The notes beneath the pieces are model-generated. The model was given only the letters and a program-made list of their open reading frames with translations, was not told the DNA's origin and did no database searches. Of a stretch of DNA of 41,006 bases, positions 33,687-41,006 are shown one piece after another (positions within the stretch are counted from its first letter, which is position 1; each line of letters begins with the position of its first letter). The stretch spans positions 1 through 41,006 of the forward strand of contig NZ_BMMV01000041.1 of NCBI RefSeq assembly GCF_014646115.1. The letters are read 5' to 3'. The DNA is from Streptomyces camponoticapitis. GTDB taxonomy: Bacteria; Actinomycetota; Actinomycetes; Streptomycetales; Streptomycetaceae. A program made the position numbers and the translations under genes.

Positions 33687-34737
33687 TCGGCAGCCTGTGT
33701 ACGTCCCTGGCCGTGCCCGTGACTCCGGACAGGAAGCCGTGCGCGCGCGGGGAGGCGTTGTCCTTCAGCCACTCCGGTGCGATGTCCCACACGGCCACCC
33801 GTACGCCCGTACCGGCGAGCGCGAGCGGCAGCGTGTGCACGACCGTCGAAGGGAAGCTCAGCACGGTCGACCCGATCGGGCCGCGCCGTGCGATCAGCTC
33901 CAGCGGCAGATCGGGCCGGACGATCTCCAGACCGGTCTCCGTGGCGAGGCGGTGCAGTTTCTCCACGCTCTCCCTGCGGTGCGCGAAGTACCGCGTCGCG
34001 CCGTGGGTGCGCGCGAGCGAGCCGACCGCCGTCACATAACTCTCCAGGTCGACCACGCCCGTCTCGACGAGCGAGGTGCCGACCATGTCGGCGCCCTTCG
34101 CGATCCGCGGCGGCCCGAAGGTCGCCTTGGTCCACTCGAAGGTGTTGGCCGTCACCGTGATGTTCGGCGGTGCCTCCACGGGCATCGAGGTGAAGACCTC
34201 GACGCTGCGGGTGCGCGACGGCGTGAGCCGGCGCCGCGCCACGGCGGAGACCGGCGCGAGCGCCAGCTCGCGCGGCCCGCGCCTGCCGCCCCGCCGGTGC
34301 CAGCGCACCAGCGGTTCGCCGTGCACGAGCTGCGCGATGAACTCCATCGTCGCCGTCCCGTCGTCCACGACGGTCAGCTCCTTGCTGCTGACGAGGGTCA
34401 GCAGCAGCTGTACGTAGCGGGAGAACGGATCCCCGATGACGATCCGCTCCGCCTTGCGAAGCAGCGGAGCCAGCTCCCGTATCGTCCGCAGCGGCGCGCT
34501 CGCGCCGCCGCGGGCCTCCTGCCAGCGCACCGTGAAACCCGCGTCGCGGGCCAGCTCGGCCATCCGCCTGAGCTGGCCGCGCGACATGGGGTCGGTGGGC
34601 GACAGGACGACCACGGTGAGTTCCTCACCGGCCGCGCTCGCCCGCGCCCACTCCAGCACGTTCAGGAGTTGGACCGGGCTCTCCACGAATGCGATGGTGC
34701 GAGGGGACGGGGTGCGCACCCCGGAGGGACGGCTCAT
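33667..34737 (-). CDS. Sialyltransferase-like (GT52/polysialyltransferase-type) protein
   Basis: A 356-residue protein beginning TIAFVESPVQLLNVLEWARA, the hallmark start of GT52 and polysialyltransferase-like enzymes. These have a GT-B fold and transfer CMP-activated nonulosonic acids. Later features are RIVIGDPFSRYVQLLLTLVS, ELTVVDDGTATMEF (the D/E-D-G motif), KGADMVGTSLVE, RYFAHRRES and VLSFPSTVVHTLPLALAG, where FPST is close to the (F/S)SST donor-binding motif. ATG 34737 is 5 bases after the neuB stop, so it is in the neu operon. I infer transfer of the CMP-activated sugar made by its neighbours. No membrane segment is seen. Confidence 0.7.
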   Translation of the reverse strand: MSRPSGVRTPSPRTIAFVESPVQLLNVLEWARASAAGEELTVVVLSPTDPMSRGQLRRMAELARDAGFTVRWQEARGGASAPLRTIRELAPLLRKAERIVIGDPFSRYVQLLLTLVSSKELTVVDDGTATMEFIAQLVHGEPLVRWHRRGGRRGPRELALAPVSAVARRRLTPSRTRSVEVFTSMPVEAPPNITVTANTFEWTKATFGPPRIAKGADMVGTSLVETGVVDLESYVTAVGSLARTHGATRYFAHRRESVEKLHRLATETGLEIVRPDLPLELIARRGPIGSTVLSFPSTVVHTLPLALAGTGVRVAVWDIAPEWLKDNASPRAHGFLSGVTGTARDVHRLPRLPASA

Positions 34738-34742
34738 GGCTG

Positions 34743-35672
34743 TCAGACCGCCACGGGCTGCGCGCCGTCCGCGGAGTCGGCGATGACACCGGCGACGCGG
34801 CGGAGCTTCTTCATCGGGCCGAGCTCCGACTCGTAGACCTTCTTGACACCGTCACCGAGGGAGGCCTCGATGGTGCGGATGTCGCGGACGAGGCGGGTGA
34901 GGCCCTGCGGCTCGACGGACGCGGCCTGGTCGGAGCCCCACATGGCGCGGTCGAGGGTGATGTGGCGCTCGACGAACGCGGCACCGAGGGCGACGGCGGC
35001 GAGGGTCGTCTGGAGACCGGTCTCGTGGCCGCTGTAGCCGATCGGCACGTTCGGGAACTCGGCCTGGAGGGTGTTGATGACCCGCAGGTTGAGCTCCTCG
35101 GCCTTGGCCGGGTACGTCGAAGTGGCGTGGCAGAGGAGGATGTTCTCGCTGCCCAGGACCTCGACCGCGTGGCGGATCTGCTTCGGCGTCGACATGCCCG
35201 TGGAGAGGATGACCGTGCGGCCGGTGGCGCGCAGGGCGCGCAGCAGCTCGTCGTCGGTGAGCGACGCGGAGGCGACCTTGTGGGCCGGCACGTCGAACTT
35301 CTCCAGGAAGGCGACGGCCTCGGTGTCCCACGGGGAGGCGAACCAGTCGATGCCGCGCTTCTTGCAGTGCGCGTCGATCGTCGCGTACTCGTCCTCGCCG
35401 AACTCGACGCGGTGACGGTAGTCGATGTACGTCATCCGGCCCCAGGGGGTGTCCCGCTCGATGTCCCACTGGTCGCGCGGGGTGCAGATCTCCGGGGTGC
35501 GCTTCTGGAACTTGACCGCGTCGCAGCCGGCCTCCGCGGCGACGTCGATCAGCGCGAGCGCGTTGTCGATGTCACCGTTGTGGTTGATGCCGATCTCACC
35601 GGTCACGTAGACGGGGCGGCCGGGACCCGCGGTACGGGTGCCGAGGGTACGCAGGCGGGAGTTGGTGCTCAT
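34743..35672 (-). CDS. neuB: NeuB-family nonulosonic acid synthase without SAF domain
   Basis: A 309-residue TIM-barrel synthase condensing PEP with an N-acyl-hexosamine, mannose or their phosphates. Motifs include EIGINHNGDIDNALALIDVA, DAVKFQKRTPEI, FASPWDTEAV, KVASASLTDD, ILSTGMSTPKQI, CHATSTYPA, GYSGHETGLQTTLAAVALGA and ERHITLDRAMWGSDQAAS. It stops soon after LGDGVKKVYESE, so the C-terminal SAF (antifreeze-like) domain of canonical NeuB is missing. ATG 35672 has AAGGAAC upstream, and that site includes the stop codon of the preceding gene (11-base gap). The product is probably sialic acid, Kdn or a relative; sequence alone cannot choose. Confidence 0.88.
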   Translation of the reverse strand: MSTNSRLRTLGTRTAGPGRPVYVTGEIGINHNGDIDNALALIDVAAEAGCDAVKFQKRTPEICTPRDQWDIERDTPWGRMTYIDYRHRVEFGEDEYATIDAHCKKRGIDWFASPWDTEAVAFLEKFDVPAHKVASASLTDDELLRALRATGRTVILSTGMSTPKQIRHAVEVLGSENILLCHATSTYPAKAEELNLRVINTLQAEFPNVPIGYSGHETGLQTTLAAVALGAAFVERHITLDRAMWGSDQAASVEPQGLTRLVRDIRTIEASLGDGVKKVYESELGPMKKLRRVAGVIADSADGAQPVAV

Positions 35673-35683
35673 CAGAGGGTTCC

Positions 35684-36901
35684 TTAACTGGTCGAGATGT
35701 CGGCGGTGGTGCCATGGGGGGCGGTGGGGGTGTTGACGTCCAGACCGGGTCCGAGGAGCCAGGTGGCGATCTCGCGGATCGCGCCGGCGCCGCCGGGGGT
35801 CGTGGTGACGGCACGCGCCGCCGCGCGTACGGCGTCGTGTGCGCTCGCGACGGCCACCGGCCAGCCGGCGAGCGCGAAGCACGGGAGGTCGTTGACGTCG
35901 TTGCCGACGTACAGCACCCGCTCGGGTGTGACTCCGTGCTCGTCGCACCACTGCTTCAGTGCGAGGTCCTTGCGGTCGATGCCGTGGAGCACCGGCACGC
36001 GCAGCTTGCGGGCGCGTGCGGCGACGACCGGGTTCTGCTCGGTGGAGAGGATGAGCAGTTCCAGGCCGGCGCGACGGAGGGCGGCGATACCGAGGCCGTC
36101 ACCGCGGTGTACGGCGACGGTCTCGCGGCCCTCCGAGTCGACGAGCACCCGGTCGTCCGTCTGGGTGCCGTCGAAGTCCAGGACGACCGCGTCGATGTCG
36201 GCGCGGCCGGGGAGCGCGGGGGTGTCGAGGAGCGGCGCGAGGGCGCGGGCGCGCTCCAGGTCGTGCGGGTCGTCGATCTCCAGCACCCGCTCGGGGTCGG
36301 TGGTCACCAGCTCCGTACGCCCGAAGAAGCGGTGGCCCGCCTCGCGGAAGCCCTCGGCGCGCATCGCGTAGGCGGCGCCCGTCTCCAGGAACTCCTGGGG
36401 GCGGTCCTGCCTGCGGGGACGGTTCGACTTGTCGTGGTTGACGCCGAAGCCGTCGCTCTCCGAGCGCCAGATGAAGCCGTGGGTCGGGGCGACGGTCAGC
36501 GCGCTGTCCGCGCCCTTCTCCGTCACGGCGGACACGACGCCGTCGAGGTCGCCCGGGGTGATGAAGGGGCTGGTGCACTGGACGAGCAGGACCACCTCGG
36601 TCCGGTGGGCGGCAGGGCGCATCGCGCCGTAGGCGTCCATGGCGTGCAGGACGGCGGCCTCGCTGGTCGCGGTGTCGCCCGCGATGGCGGCCGGCCGCAG
36701 CACGACCTCGGCCCCGGCCGCGCGGGCGGCGTCGGCGATGGCCGCGTCGTCCGTGGAGACGACGACGTCGGTCACCAGCCGGGCGGCGCGGCAGGCGCGC
36801 ACGGCCCTTACGACGAGCGGCACACCGCCGACCTGGGCGAGGTTCTTGGCGGGGACGCCCTTGGATCCACCGCGGGCGGGGATCACGGCGAGGACGGTCA
36901 T
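35684..36901 (-). CDS. neuA: NeuA cytidylyltransferase fused to a HAD phosphatase
   Basis: A 405-residue fusion. Residues 1-230 are a CMP-nonulosonate synthetase, with IPARGGSKGVPAKNLAQVGG, LLVQCTSPFITPGDLDGVV and FLETGAAYAMRAEGF. Residues 240-390 are a cap-less KdsC-type HAD phosphatase, with the nucleophile motif VVLDFDGTQTDDRV, ILSTEQNP, a lysine in IDRKDLALKQW and VGNDVNDLPCFALAGWPVAV. The pair would dephosphorylate a nonulosonate 9-phosphate and activate it with CTP. ATG 36901 follows AAGGAG at 8 bases. An in-frame GTG at 37099 overlaps the upstream stop (GTGA) and would add 66 low-complexity residues; I judge it less likely. Confidence 0.9.
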   Translation of the reverse strand: MTVLAVIPARGGSKGVPAKNLAQVGGVPLVVRAVRACRAARLVTDVVVSTDDAAIADAARAAGAEVVLRPAAIAGDTATSEAAVLHAMDAYGAMRPAAHRTEVVLLVQCTSPFITPGDLDGVVSAVTEKGADSALTVAPTHGFIWRSESDGFGVNHDKSNRPRRQDRPQEFLETGAAYAMRAEGFREAGHRFFGRTELVTTDPERVLEIDDPHDLERARALAPLLDTPALPGRADIDAVVLDFDGTQTDDRVLVDSEGRETVAVHRGDGLGIAALRRAGLELLILSTEQNPVVAARARKLRVPVLHGIDRKDLALKQWCDEHGVTPERVLYVGNDVNDLPCFALAGWPVAVASAHDAVRAAARAVTTTPGGAGAIREIATWLLGPGLDVNTPTAPHGTTADISTS

Positions 36902-37095
36902 GGACGGTTCTCCTTGGTTCACTGCGTCCTGCTGGTTCTCCGCGCCGGGCCCGCCCGTCGGGCGCTCCCCCGACACGGCGTTGGGGGTCTCGGCGGTCCA
37001 GCCGGTCCAGCCGTAACCGGCGAGCACGTCGGCCGGCAGGGGGCGGCGGCGTACCCGGGGGCCGGGCGCCGCGCCCGGGACCGGCCGGCCCGCGG

Positions 37096-38421
37096 TCACA
37101 GCTCGCCCATCCGGCGGATCACCGGGGCCACGCGCTGGACTCCGTGGCGGTAGGCGCCGCGGGCGGCGGCGCGCACGGTGTCGCGGACCACGCGGCGTAC
37201 GCCGGTCGCGCCGGCCGCCGCCGTGCGGTTCGAGGCGGTGAGCGGGTGGCCGTCGGGCGCCAGGTGGTAGCGGGCGAGGAGGCCGGGCAGATAGCCGGGC
37301 GCGGTGGTCGCCGTGTAGTACGGGGTGATCGGCGGCAGATCCCTGTCGGCCAGCAGCTTCGCGACGCGCGCGCGGGCCAGGTCGAAGGCCGAGGCGTACG
37401 AGCCGTCGGCGGCGACGCCCTGCCGGTCGGCCCAGACGGGGTCGGCCTTCGGCCGCTGCCCGCCGTCGAGCTGGTCCCAGGAGGCGAGGCAGCCGGAGCC
37501 GATGAAGTGGTGGTTGCCGAGCGGTTCGCGGATCCCGAGGTCGGTGAGGATCGCGGTGGGGATCCGGCGGTGCAGGGACTCCAGCGCCGCCGTCGAGGAG
37601 ACGGTGACCAGCAGGTCGGTGCCGTCCAGGACCTCGCCCATGTTCCCGTACACCAGGCGGAAGTTGGGCGGCAGTCCGCCGGGCAGCTTCTCGGCGAGGC
37701 GCTGGTAGGGGTACTCCTCGACGTGCGTGGTCTGCTCCCCCACACGGCTGCGCAGCTTGAGCAGGACCTCGCGGCGCGGGTGCAGTCGCGCGTGCTCGAC
37801 CAGCCGCCGCAGCAGGTACATACGGTCGGCGCGGGTCAGCGGGACGGACGGCTGGGCCGCGAAGACGACCGTGTCCCGGCCCTCCTCGGGGGTGTACCTG
37901 GCGCCGCCGAGAAAGGGCAGCGCGGCCTCGGTCACCGAGTCGGATCCGGCGCCCACGCCCTCGTACACGGCGCGGAAACGCCCCGCGTCGTGGCGGGAGT
38001 TGGCGAGGACGATGTCCGCGCCGTGGCGCAGCAGGAGTCCGTCGGACAGCTTCTCGTAGACGACGCCCACATAGCCGGTGACGAGCGCCGGCCGGTCGGG
38101 CAGACCGAGGGCGGATATCCCGTGGAGCATCGCCTGTACGGCACCACCGACGAGGGCGAGGACGACGACGTCGTACGACTCCGCGCGCAGCAGCTCCAGG
38201 AACTCCGTCCCGGTCATCTCGCGCAGCGCGTCGGCCTCCGCCCCCACCTCCTCCAGCTGGCGGGCGGTGGGCGTCGCTCGTCCGCGCAGCAGGAACCCAC
38301 TGAGCTCGATGTCGCGGCCTTCGGGGGTGATGCGGCGCGCGGTCAGCGCGCCCCACTTCCACCGTGTGTCGGAGTCGGCGAGCACGGCGACCCGGACCGC
38401 GTTGCTGGTAGGTGATGGCAC
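37096..38421 (-). CDS. Large conserved protein of the glycan locus (DUF6716-like, possible glycosyltransferase)
   Basis: A 441-residue soluble protein that I recognise only tentatively, as resembling proteins labelled DUF6716 putative glycosyltransferase. It starts with RVAVLADSDTRWKWGALTAR, a Rossmann-like strand and loop. ALVTGYVGVVYEKLSDGLLL and ADIVLANSRHDAGRFRAVYE look like a GT-B first half, and VVFAAQPSVPLTRADR, FRLVYGNMGEVLDGTDLLVT and VSSTAALESLHRRIPTAILT a second half with an SSTA donor loop. GTG 38421 is preferred over TTG 38460 because the family-like N-terminus begins just after it. It heads the minus-strand operon with neuA, neuB and the GT52-like gene, and is divergent from a GT2 gene. 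I infer a role in building the glycan. Confidence 0.7.
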   Translation of the reverse strand: MPSPTSNAVRVAVLADSDTRWKWGALTARRITPEGRDIELSGFLLRGRATPTARQLEEVGAEADALREMTGTEFLELLRAESYDVVVLALVGGAVQAMLHGISALGLPDRPALVTGYVGVVYEKLSDGLLLRHGADIVLANSRHDAGRFRAVYEGVGAGSDSVTEAALPFLGGARYTPEEGRDTVVFAAQPSVPLTRADRMYLLRRLVEHARLHPRREVLLKLRSRVGEQTTHVEEYPYQRLAEKLPGGLPPNFRLVYGNMGEVLDGTDLLVTVSSTAALESLHRRIPTAILTDLGIREPLGNHHFIGSGCLASWDQLDGGQRPKADPVWADRQGVAADGSYASAFDLARARVAKLLADRDLPPITPYYTATTAPGYLPGLLARYHLAPDGHPLTASNRTAAAGATGVRRVVRDTVRAAARGAYRHGVQRVAPVIRRMGEL

Positions 38422-38595
38422 GTGTTGGACGTTAGGAAGGCATTCCGTTTGGCGGCCCAACGGAACAGCAATAAAGGGTTAACAGAGGGTCGACAGCGAG
38501 CGAAATGGCCCAGGAACGGCGTGGGTTAACCATCCCGCCATCCTTCGTTCACCTCGCATACCCATGGATGTCGGAACGAATGACGGGCCGCCGCC

Positions 38596-38601
38596 TAGCG
38601 T
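38596..38601 (+). promoter_or_regulatory. Candidate -10 box of the GT2 gene (leaderless)
   Basis: TAGCGT ends 7 bases before GTG 38609, which would make the transcript start at the start codon. A GGAAC lies upstream at 38573-38577. Confidence 0.4.
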
Positions 38602-38608
38602 CACCGGG

Positions 38609-39589
38609 GTGGTCAAGCTCTCTGTCGTCGTGCCGTTCTACAACGTGCAGACATACGTCCCAGAAACCCTCCGAAGCCTCTCGGCGAACAAGCGGGAAGA
38701 CTTCGAGTTCCTACTCGTCGACGACTGCTCGACCGACGGGACCGCTGAACTTCTGCGGCGGGCGGAGCGAGATCTCCCCGGCGCGGTCCTGTTGAGACAC
38801 GAGAAGAACGGCGGGCTGGCCACCGCGCGCAACACCGGTCTCGAAGCGGCGCGCGGCGAGTACCTCACCTACCTCGACGGCGACGACTGGGTGGCGCCGG
38901 GCTACTTCGGGCAACTGCTCGCCGCCATCGAGGAGTTGGGCTGCGACTTCGTCCGCACCGACCACGTCCAGTTCACGGGCCGGGTCCGTACGGTGCACCG
39001 GGTGCCGGTCGGCCCCCGCGGCGAGGTCCTGAAGCCGCGCGAGACGATCCTGCCCGCCGACAGGACGACGTCCGTGGACTACGCGTACGCCTGGGCCGGC
39101 GTGTACCACCGCCGCCTCGCCGACCGGGGGCTGCTGCACTTCACCGACGGGCTGCGGACCGCCGAGGACCGTCCGTGGATCTGGCGGCTGCACCGGGAGG
39201 CCGAGTCCTTCGCCGCCGTGGGGCTGCTGGGGCTCTTCTACCGGCGCGGCGTCGCCTCGTCACTCACCCAGATCGGCGACGTACGGCAACTGGACTTCAT
39301 CCGCGCGTTCGACCAGGTCATCGAGGAGACCGCGGCCGACCCGGAGGGCGAGCGGTTCCTGCTGAAGGCCGTGCGTACCTATCTGGCCATCATTTCCCAC
39401 CACTTGGCGGCGAAGGACCGGTTCGAACCGGCGGTGGCACGGAAGTTGCGCACGATGAGCGCCGCCGCCATGAGACGGCTGCCGCAGGACGTACTGAAGG
39501 AAGCGCTGAACTCGATGGACCTGGACCGCTCGACCCAGTTGCGCAGGCTGCGCAGGCGCCAGGGCGCGACCGGGAAGGCGGCGGCCTGA
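38609..39589 (+). CDS. Family 2 glycosyltransferase
   Basis: A 326-residue GT-A glycosyltransferase: MVKLSVVVPFYNVQTYVPET, the first Asp-rich motif FEFLLVDDCSTDGT, NGGLATARNTGLEAARGEYL, and the metal-binding TYLDGDDW. The family acid AEDRPWIWRL acts as base near residue 185. The C-terminal half is helical and polar with no membrane segments. GTG 38609 gives the standard GT2 N-terminus and lies 7 bases after TAGCGT, suggesting a leaderless start; ATG 38564 would add 15 residues but has no ribosome site. Its stop overlaps the next gene's ATG (TGATG). It probably adds a sugar within the glycan repeat. Confidence 0.88.
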   Translation: MVKLSVVVPFYNVQTYVPETLRSLSANKREDFEFLLVDDCSTDGTAELLRRAERDLPGAVLLRHEKNGGLATARNTGLEAARGEYLTYLDGDDWVAPGYFGQLLAAIEELGCDFVRTDHVQFTGRVRTVHRVPVGPRGEVLKPRETILPADRTTSVDYAYAWAGVYHRRLADRGLLHFTDGLRTAEDRPWIWRLHREAESFAAVGLLGLFYRRGVASSLTQIGDVRQLDFIRAFDQVIEETAADPEGERFLLKAVRTYLAIISHHLAAKDRFEPAVARKLRTMSAAAMRRLPQDVLKEALNSMDLDRSTQLRRLRRRQGATGKAAA

Positions 39590-40947
39590 TGACCGGCTCC
39601 CTCTCCCGCACCGGCTCCCGTACGACGCGGGTCTTCTACGCCTCCACGCTGTACGGCGCCGCCACGCTGAGCGCCGCGGTCGACGCCGGGCTCTTCCCGG
39701 CCGTCGACCGGACCGTCCTGGTCGTGAGCAACAACGCCGGTACGCCCGAACTGACCCCGGCCGTCGATGAGATGCCCGGTTTCCAGCGGCTTCGCCACCG
39801 GTTCGACGACATCCTGTCCTGGAACGAGACGATCGCGCCGTTCCATCCCGGTGGCTGGGTCCCCCGCGAGGACGACCTGCCGATCTGGGAGCGCCATCTG
39901 CGGCTCGCCTGGGGCCTGGGCGACGACACGGTGGAGCTGGTCCTCGAATCGATCCAGGTCAGCCCCGCGCTGACGCTCGCGGAGATCTTCACGGCCGCCC
40001 GGATCGAGGTGTACGCGGACGGGCTGATGAGCTACGGCCCCACCCGCAACCGGCTCGACCTCCAGGTCGGCGCGCGTATCCGAAGGCTGCTGCATCTCGA
40101 CCTCGTACCGGGTCTCGTACCGCTGCTGCTCACCGAGTTCGGCGTTCCTGCCGAGACGGTGCCGACGCCGGACTTCCTGCGGGTGCTGGACCAACTGGCG
40201 GACGCGGCAAGGGATTTCGAGACTCCGGACGTGGCGCCCGCGCTGCTGCTGGGGCAGTACCTCTCCACGCTGGGCATCATCACCGAGCGCGAGGAGGAGG
40301 AGCTGCACATCCGGATGGTGCGGGGCGTGGTCGAACTCGGCCACAGGAACGTGGTGTTCAAGCCGCACCCCACCGCGCCGGCGATCTGGTCCCGGCGGCT
40401 GGAGGAGGAGGCGTCGAGGCTCGGCGCCGAACTGACCGTGCTGGACAGCCCGGTGCTCGCCGAGGTGCTGTACCAGCGGCTGAAGCCGGCCCTGGTCGTG
40501 GGCTGTTTCTCCACGGCCCTGTTCACGGCGTCGGCGTTCTACGGCGTACCGGTGGCCCGCACGGGCACGGACATGCTGCTCGACCGGCTCTCCCCGTTCC
40601 AGAACAGCAACCGGGTGCCGGTCACGCTGGTGGACGCGCTGGTCCCGCCGCTGGACGACGACGGTACGTACCGTCCGGAGGAGCACCCGGCGGAGCTGGT
40701 CGCGGCCGTCGGCTTCGTCATGCAGCCGCAGATGCATCCCGAACTGCGGTCGGGCGCCGAGAAGTTCCTGGCCGCGCGGCTGGACCCGCACACGCTGCGG
40801 TACTTCAAGCGGCGCCGGCTGACGACACTCGGCCTGCCGGGCGCGGTCGGCCCGCAGCTCGTCCGTATCCCGCAGAACGCGGCGGCGCAGCGTGTGGTGC
40901 GCCGGGCGAGACGGCTGCGCAGGGCGGTTCTGAGGCTGCGCGCCTAG
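39589..40947 (+). CDS. Polysialyltransferase-family glycosyltransferase
   Basis: A 452-residue protein of the bacterial alpha-2,8-polysialyltransferase type (GT-B). The N-terminus reads RVFYASTLYGAATLSAAVDA, followed by VLVVSNNAGTPELTPA. The acidic VYADGLMSYGPTRNRL corresponds to the catalytic D/E-D-G region, VVFKPHPTAP carries the conserved HP motif, and VVGCFSTALFTASAFYGVPV the SS/ST loop that binds the CMP donor. The basic C-terminus (VVRRARRLRRAVLRLRA) could attach to the membrane. ATG 39589 overlaps the GT2 stop (TGATG), so the two are translationally coupled. With the CMP-sugar genes opposite, I infer that it polymerises the nonulosonic acid. Confidence 0.82.
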   Translation: MTGSLSRTGSRTTRVFYASTLYGAATLSAAVDAGLFPAVDRTVLVVSNNAGTPELTPAVDEMPGFQRLRHRFDDILSWNETIAPFHPGGWVPREDDLPIWERHLRLAWGLGDDTVELVLESIQVSPALTLAEIFTAARIEVYADGLMSYGPTRNRLDLQVGARIRRLLHLDLVPGLVPLLLTEFGVPAETVPTPDFLRVLDQLADAARDFETPDVAPALLLGQYLSTLGIITEREEEELHIRMVRGVVELGHRNVVFKPHPTAPAIWSRRLEEEASRLGAELTVLDSPVLAEVLYQRLKPALVVGCFSTALFTASAFYGVPVARTGTDMLLDRLSPFQNSNRVPVTLVDALVPPLDDDGTYRPEEHPAELVAAVGFVMQPQMHPELRSGAEKFLAARLDPHTLRYFKRRRLTTLGLPGAVGPQLVRIPQNAAAQRVVRRARRLRRAVLRLRA

Positions 40948-41006
40948 CTTGTTCTTTAACCTCCGGCCGTCCCGTACCGACGCAGGTTGATCTCGGTTCA
41001 GACTTG

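Noticed and set aside
32146..34836. An 896-codon plus-strand open frame opposite the amidohydrolase and GT52-like genes
   Set aside because: It spans two real minus-strand genes and the gap between them with low-complexity sequence, so it is a GC-bias mirror frame.

Overview
The window is chromosomal DNA of a Streptomyces. It has very high GC, frequent GTG/TTG starts, GTGA/ATGA overlaps inside operons, and the afsQ1-afsQ2-sigQ cluster next to nucleoside-salvage genes. From memory, this gene order resembles the S. coelicolor SCO4879-SCO4921 region, with a parallel lpdA-deoD-pmmB-add-deoA-cdd neighbourhood in Mycobacterium. It looks like core chromosome. The only mobile DNA I see is a 180-bp foldback MITE.

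Layout. 1-4.5 kb: the 3' end of an acyl-CoA carboxylase alpha subunit, a TetR regulator, a DeoR-family regulator with a TTA codon, the flavoprotein LpdA and a gamma-glutamylcyclotransferase. 4.6-11.8 kb: purine nucleoside phosphorylase, phosphopentomutase-like enzyme, a PH-domain membrane protein, DeoC, an aldehyde dehydrogenase and a truncated aldehyde-dehydrogenase-like partner. 11.8-18.8 kb: two small secreted proteins bracketing a uridine kinase, sigQ, afsQ1-afsQ2-lipoprotein, VanZ-like and PspC genes, and the MITE. 18.9-25 kb: adenosine deaminase, an alpha/beta-hydrolase lacking its nucleophile, a LysR/MFS pair, an ECF sigma factor with a SnoaL tail and a STAS protein. 25-33.4 kb: a BMP-type nucleoside ABC importer operon ending in cdd and deoA, plus an M20 amidohydrolase. 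33.6-41 kb: a nonulosonic-acid (sialic acid/Kdn-like) cell-surface glycan locus.

How it fits together. The nucleoside genes form a nearly complete path. The BMP lipoprotein and ABC transporter import nucleosides. Adenosine and cytidine deaminases convert them. Purine nucleoside and thymidine phosphorylases release (deoxy)ribose-1-phosphate. The phosphomutase moves the phosphate to C5, DeoC splits deoxyribose-5-phosphate to glyceraldehyde-3-phosphate and acetaldehyde, and the adjacent aldehyde dehydrogenase pair can oxidise the acetaldehyde. The genes are scattered over 28 kb, but the palindrome CTACGCGCGTAG lies just upstream of punA, deoC and add as perfect copies, with near-perfect copies upstream of the ABC ATPase and bmp. 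This looks like one operator and one regulon. Several of these genes also appear leaderless, with a -10 box 6-7 nt before the start codon. I consider this regulon the strongest coherent signal in the window. Its repressor is not proven; the DeoR gene near punA is one candidate.

The right end encodes a SAF-less NeuB, a NeuA fused to a HAD phosphatase, two polysialyltransferase/GT52-like proteins, a GT2 glycosyltransferase and a large unrecognised protein. This suits synthesis of a Kdn or sialic-acid-like wall polymer such as the teichulosonic acid known from S. coelicolor. All homology statements come from reading the sequence; no database search was run.
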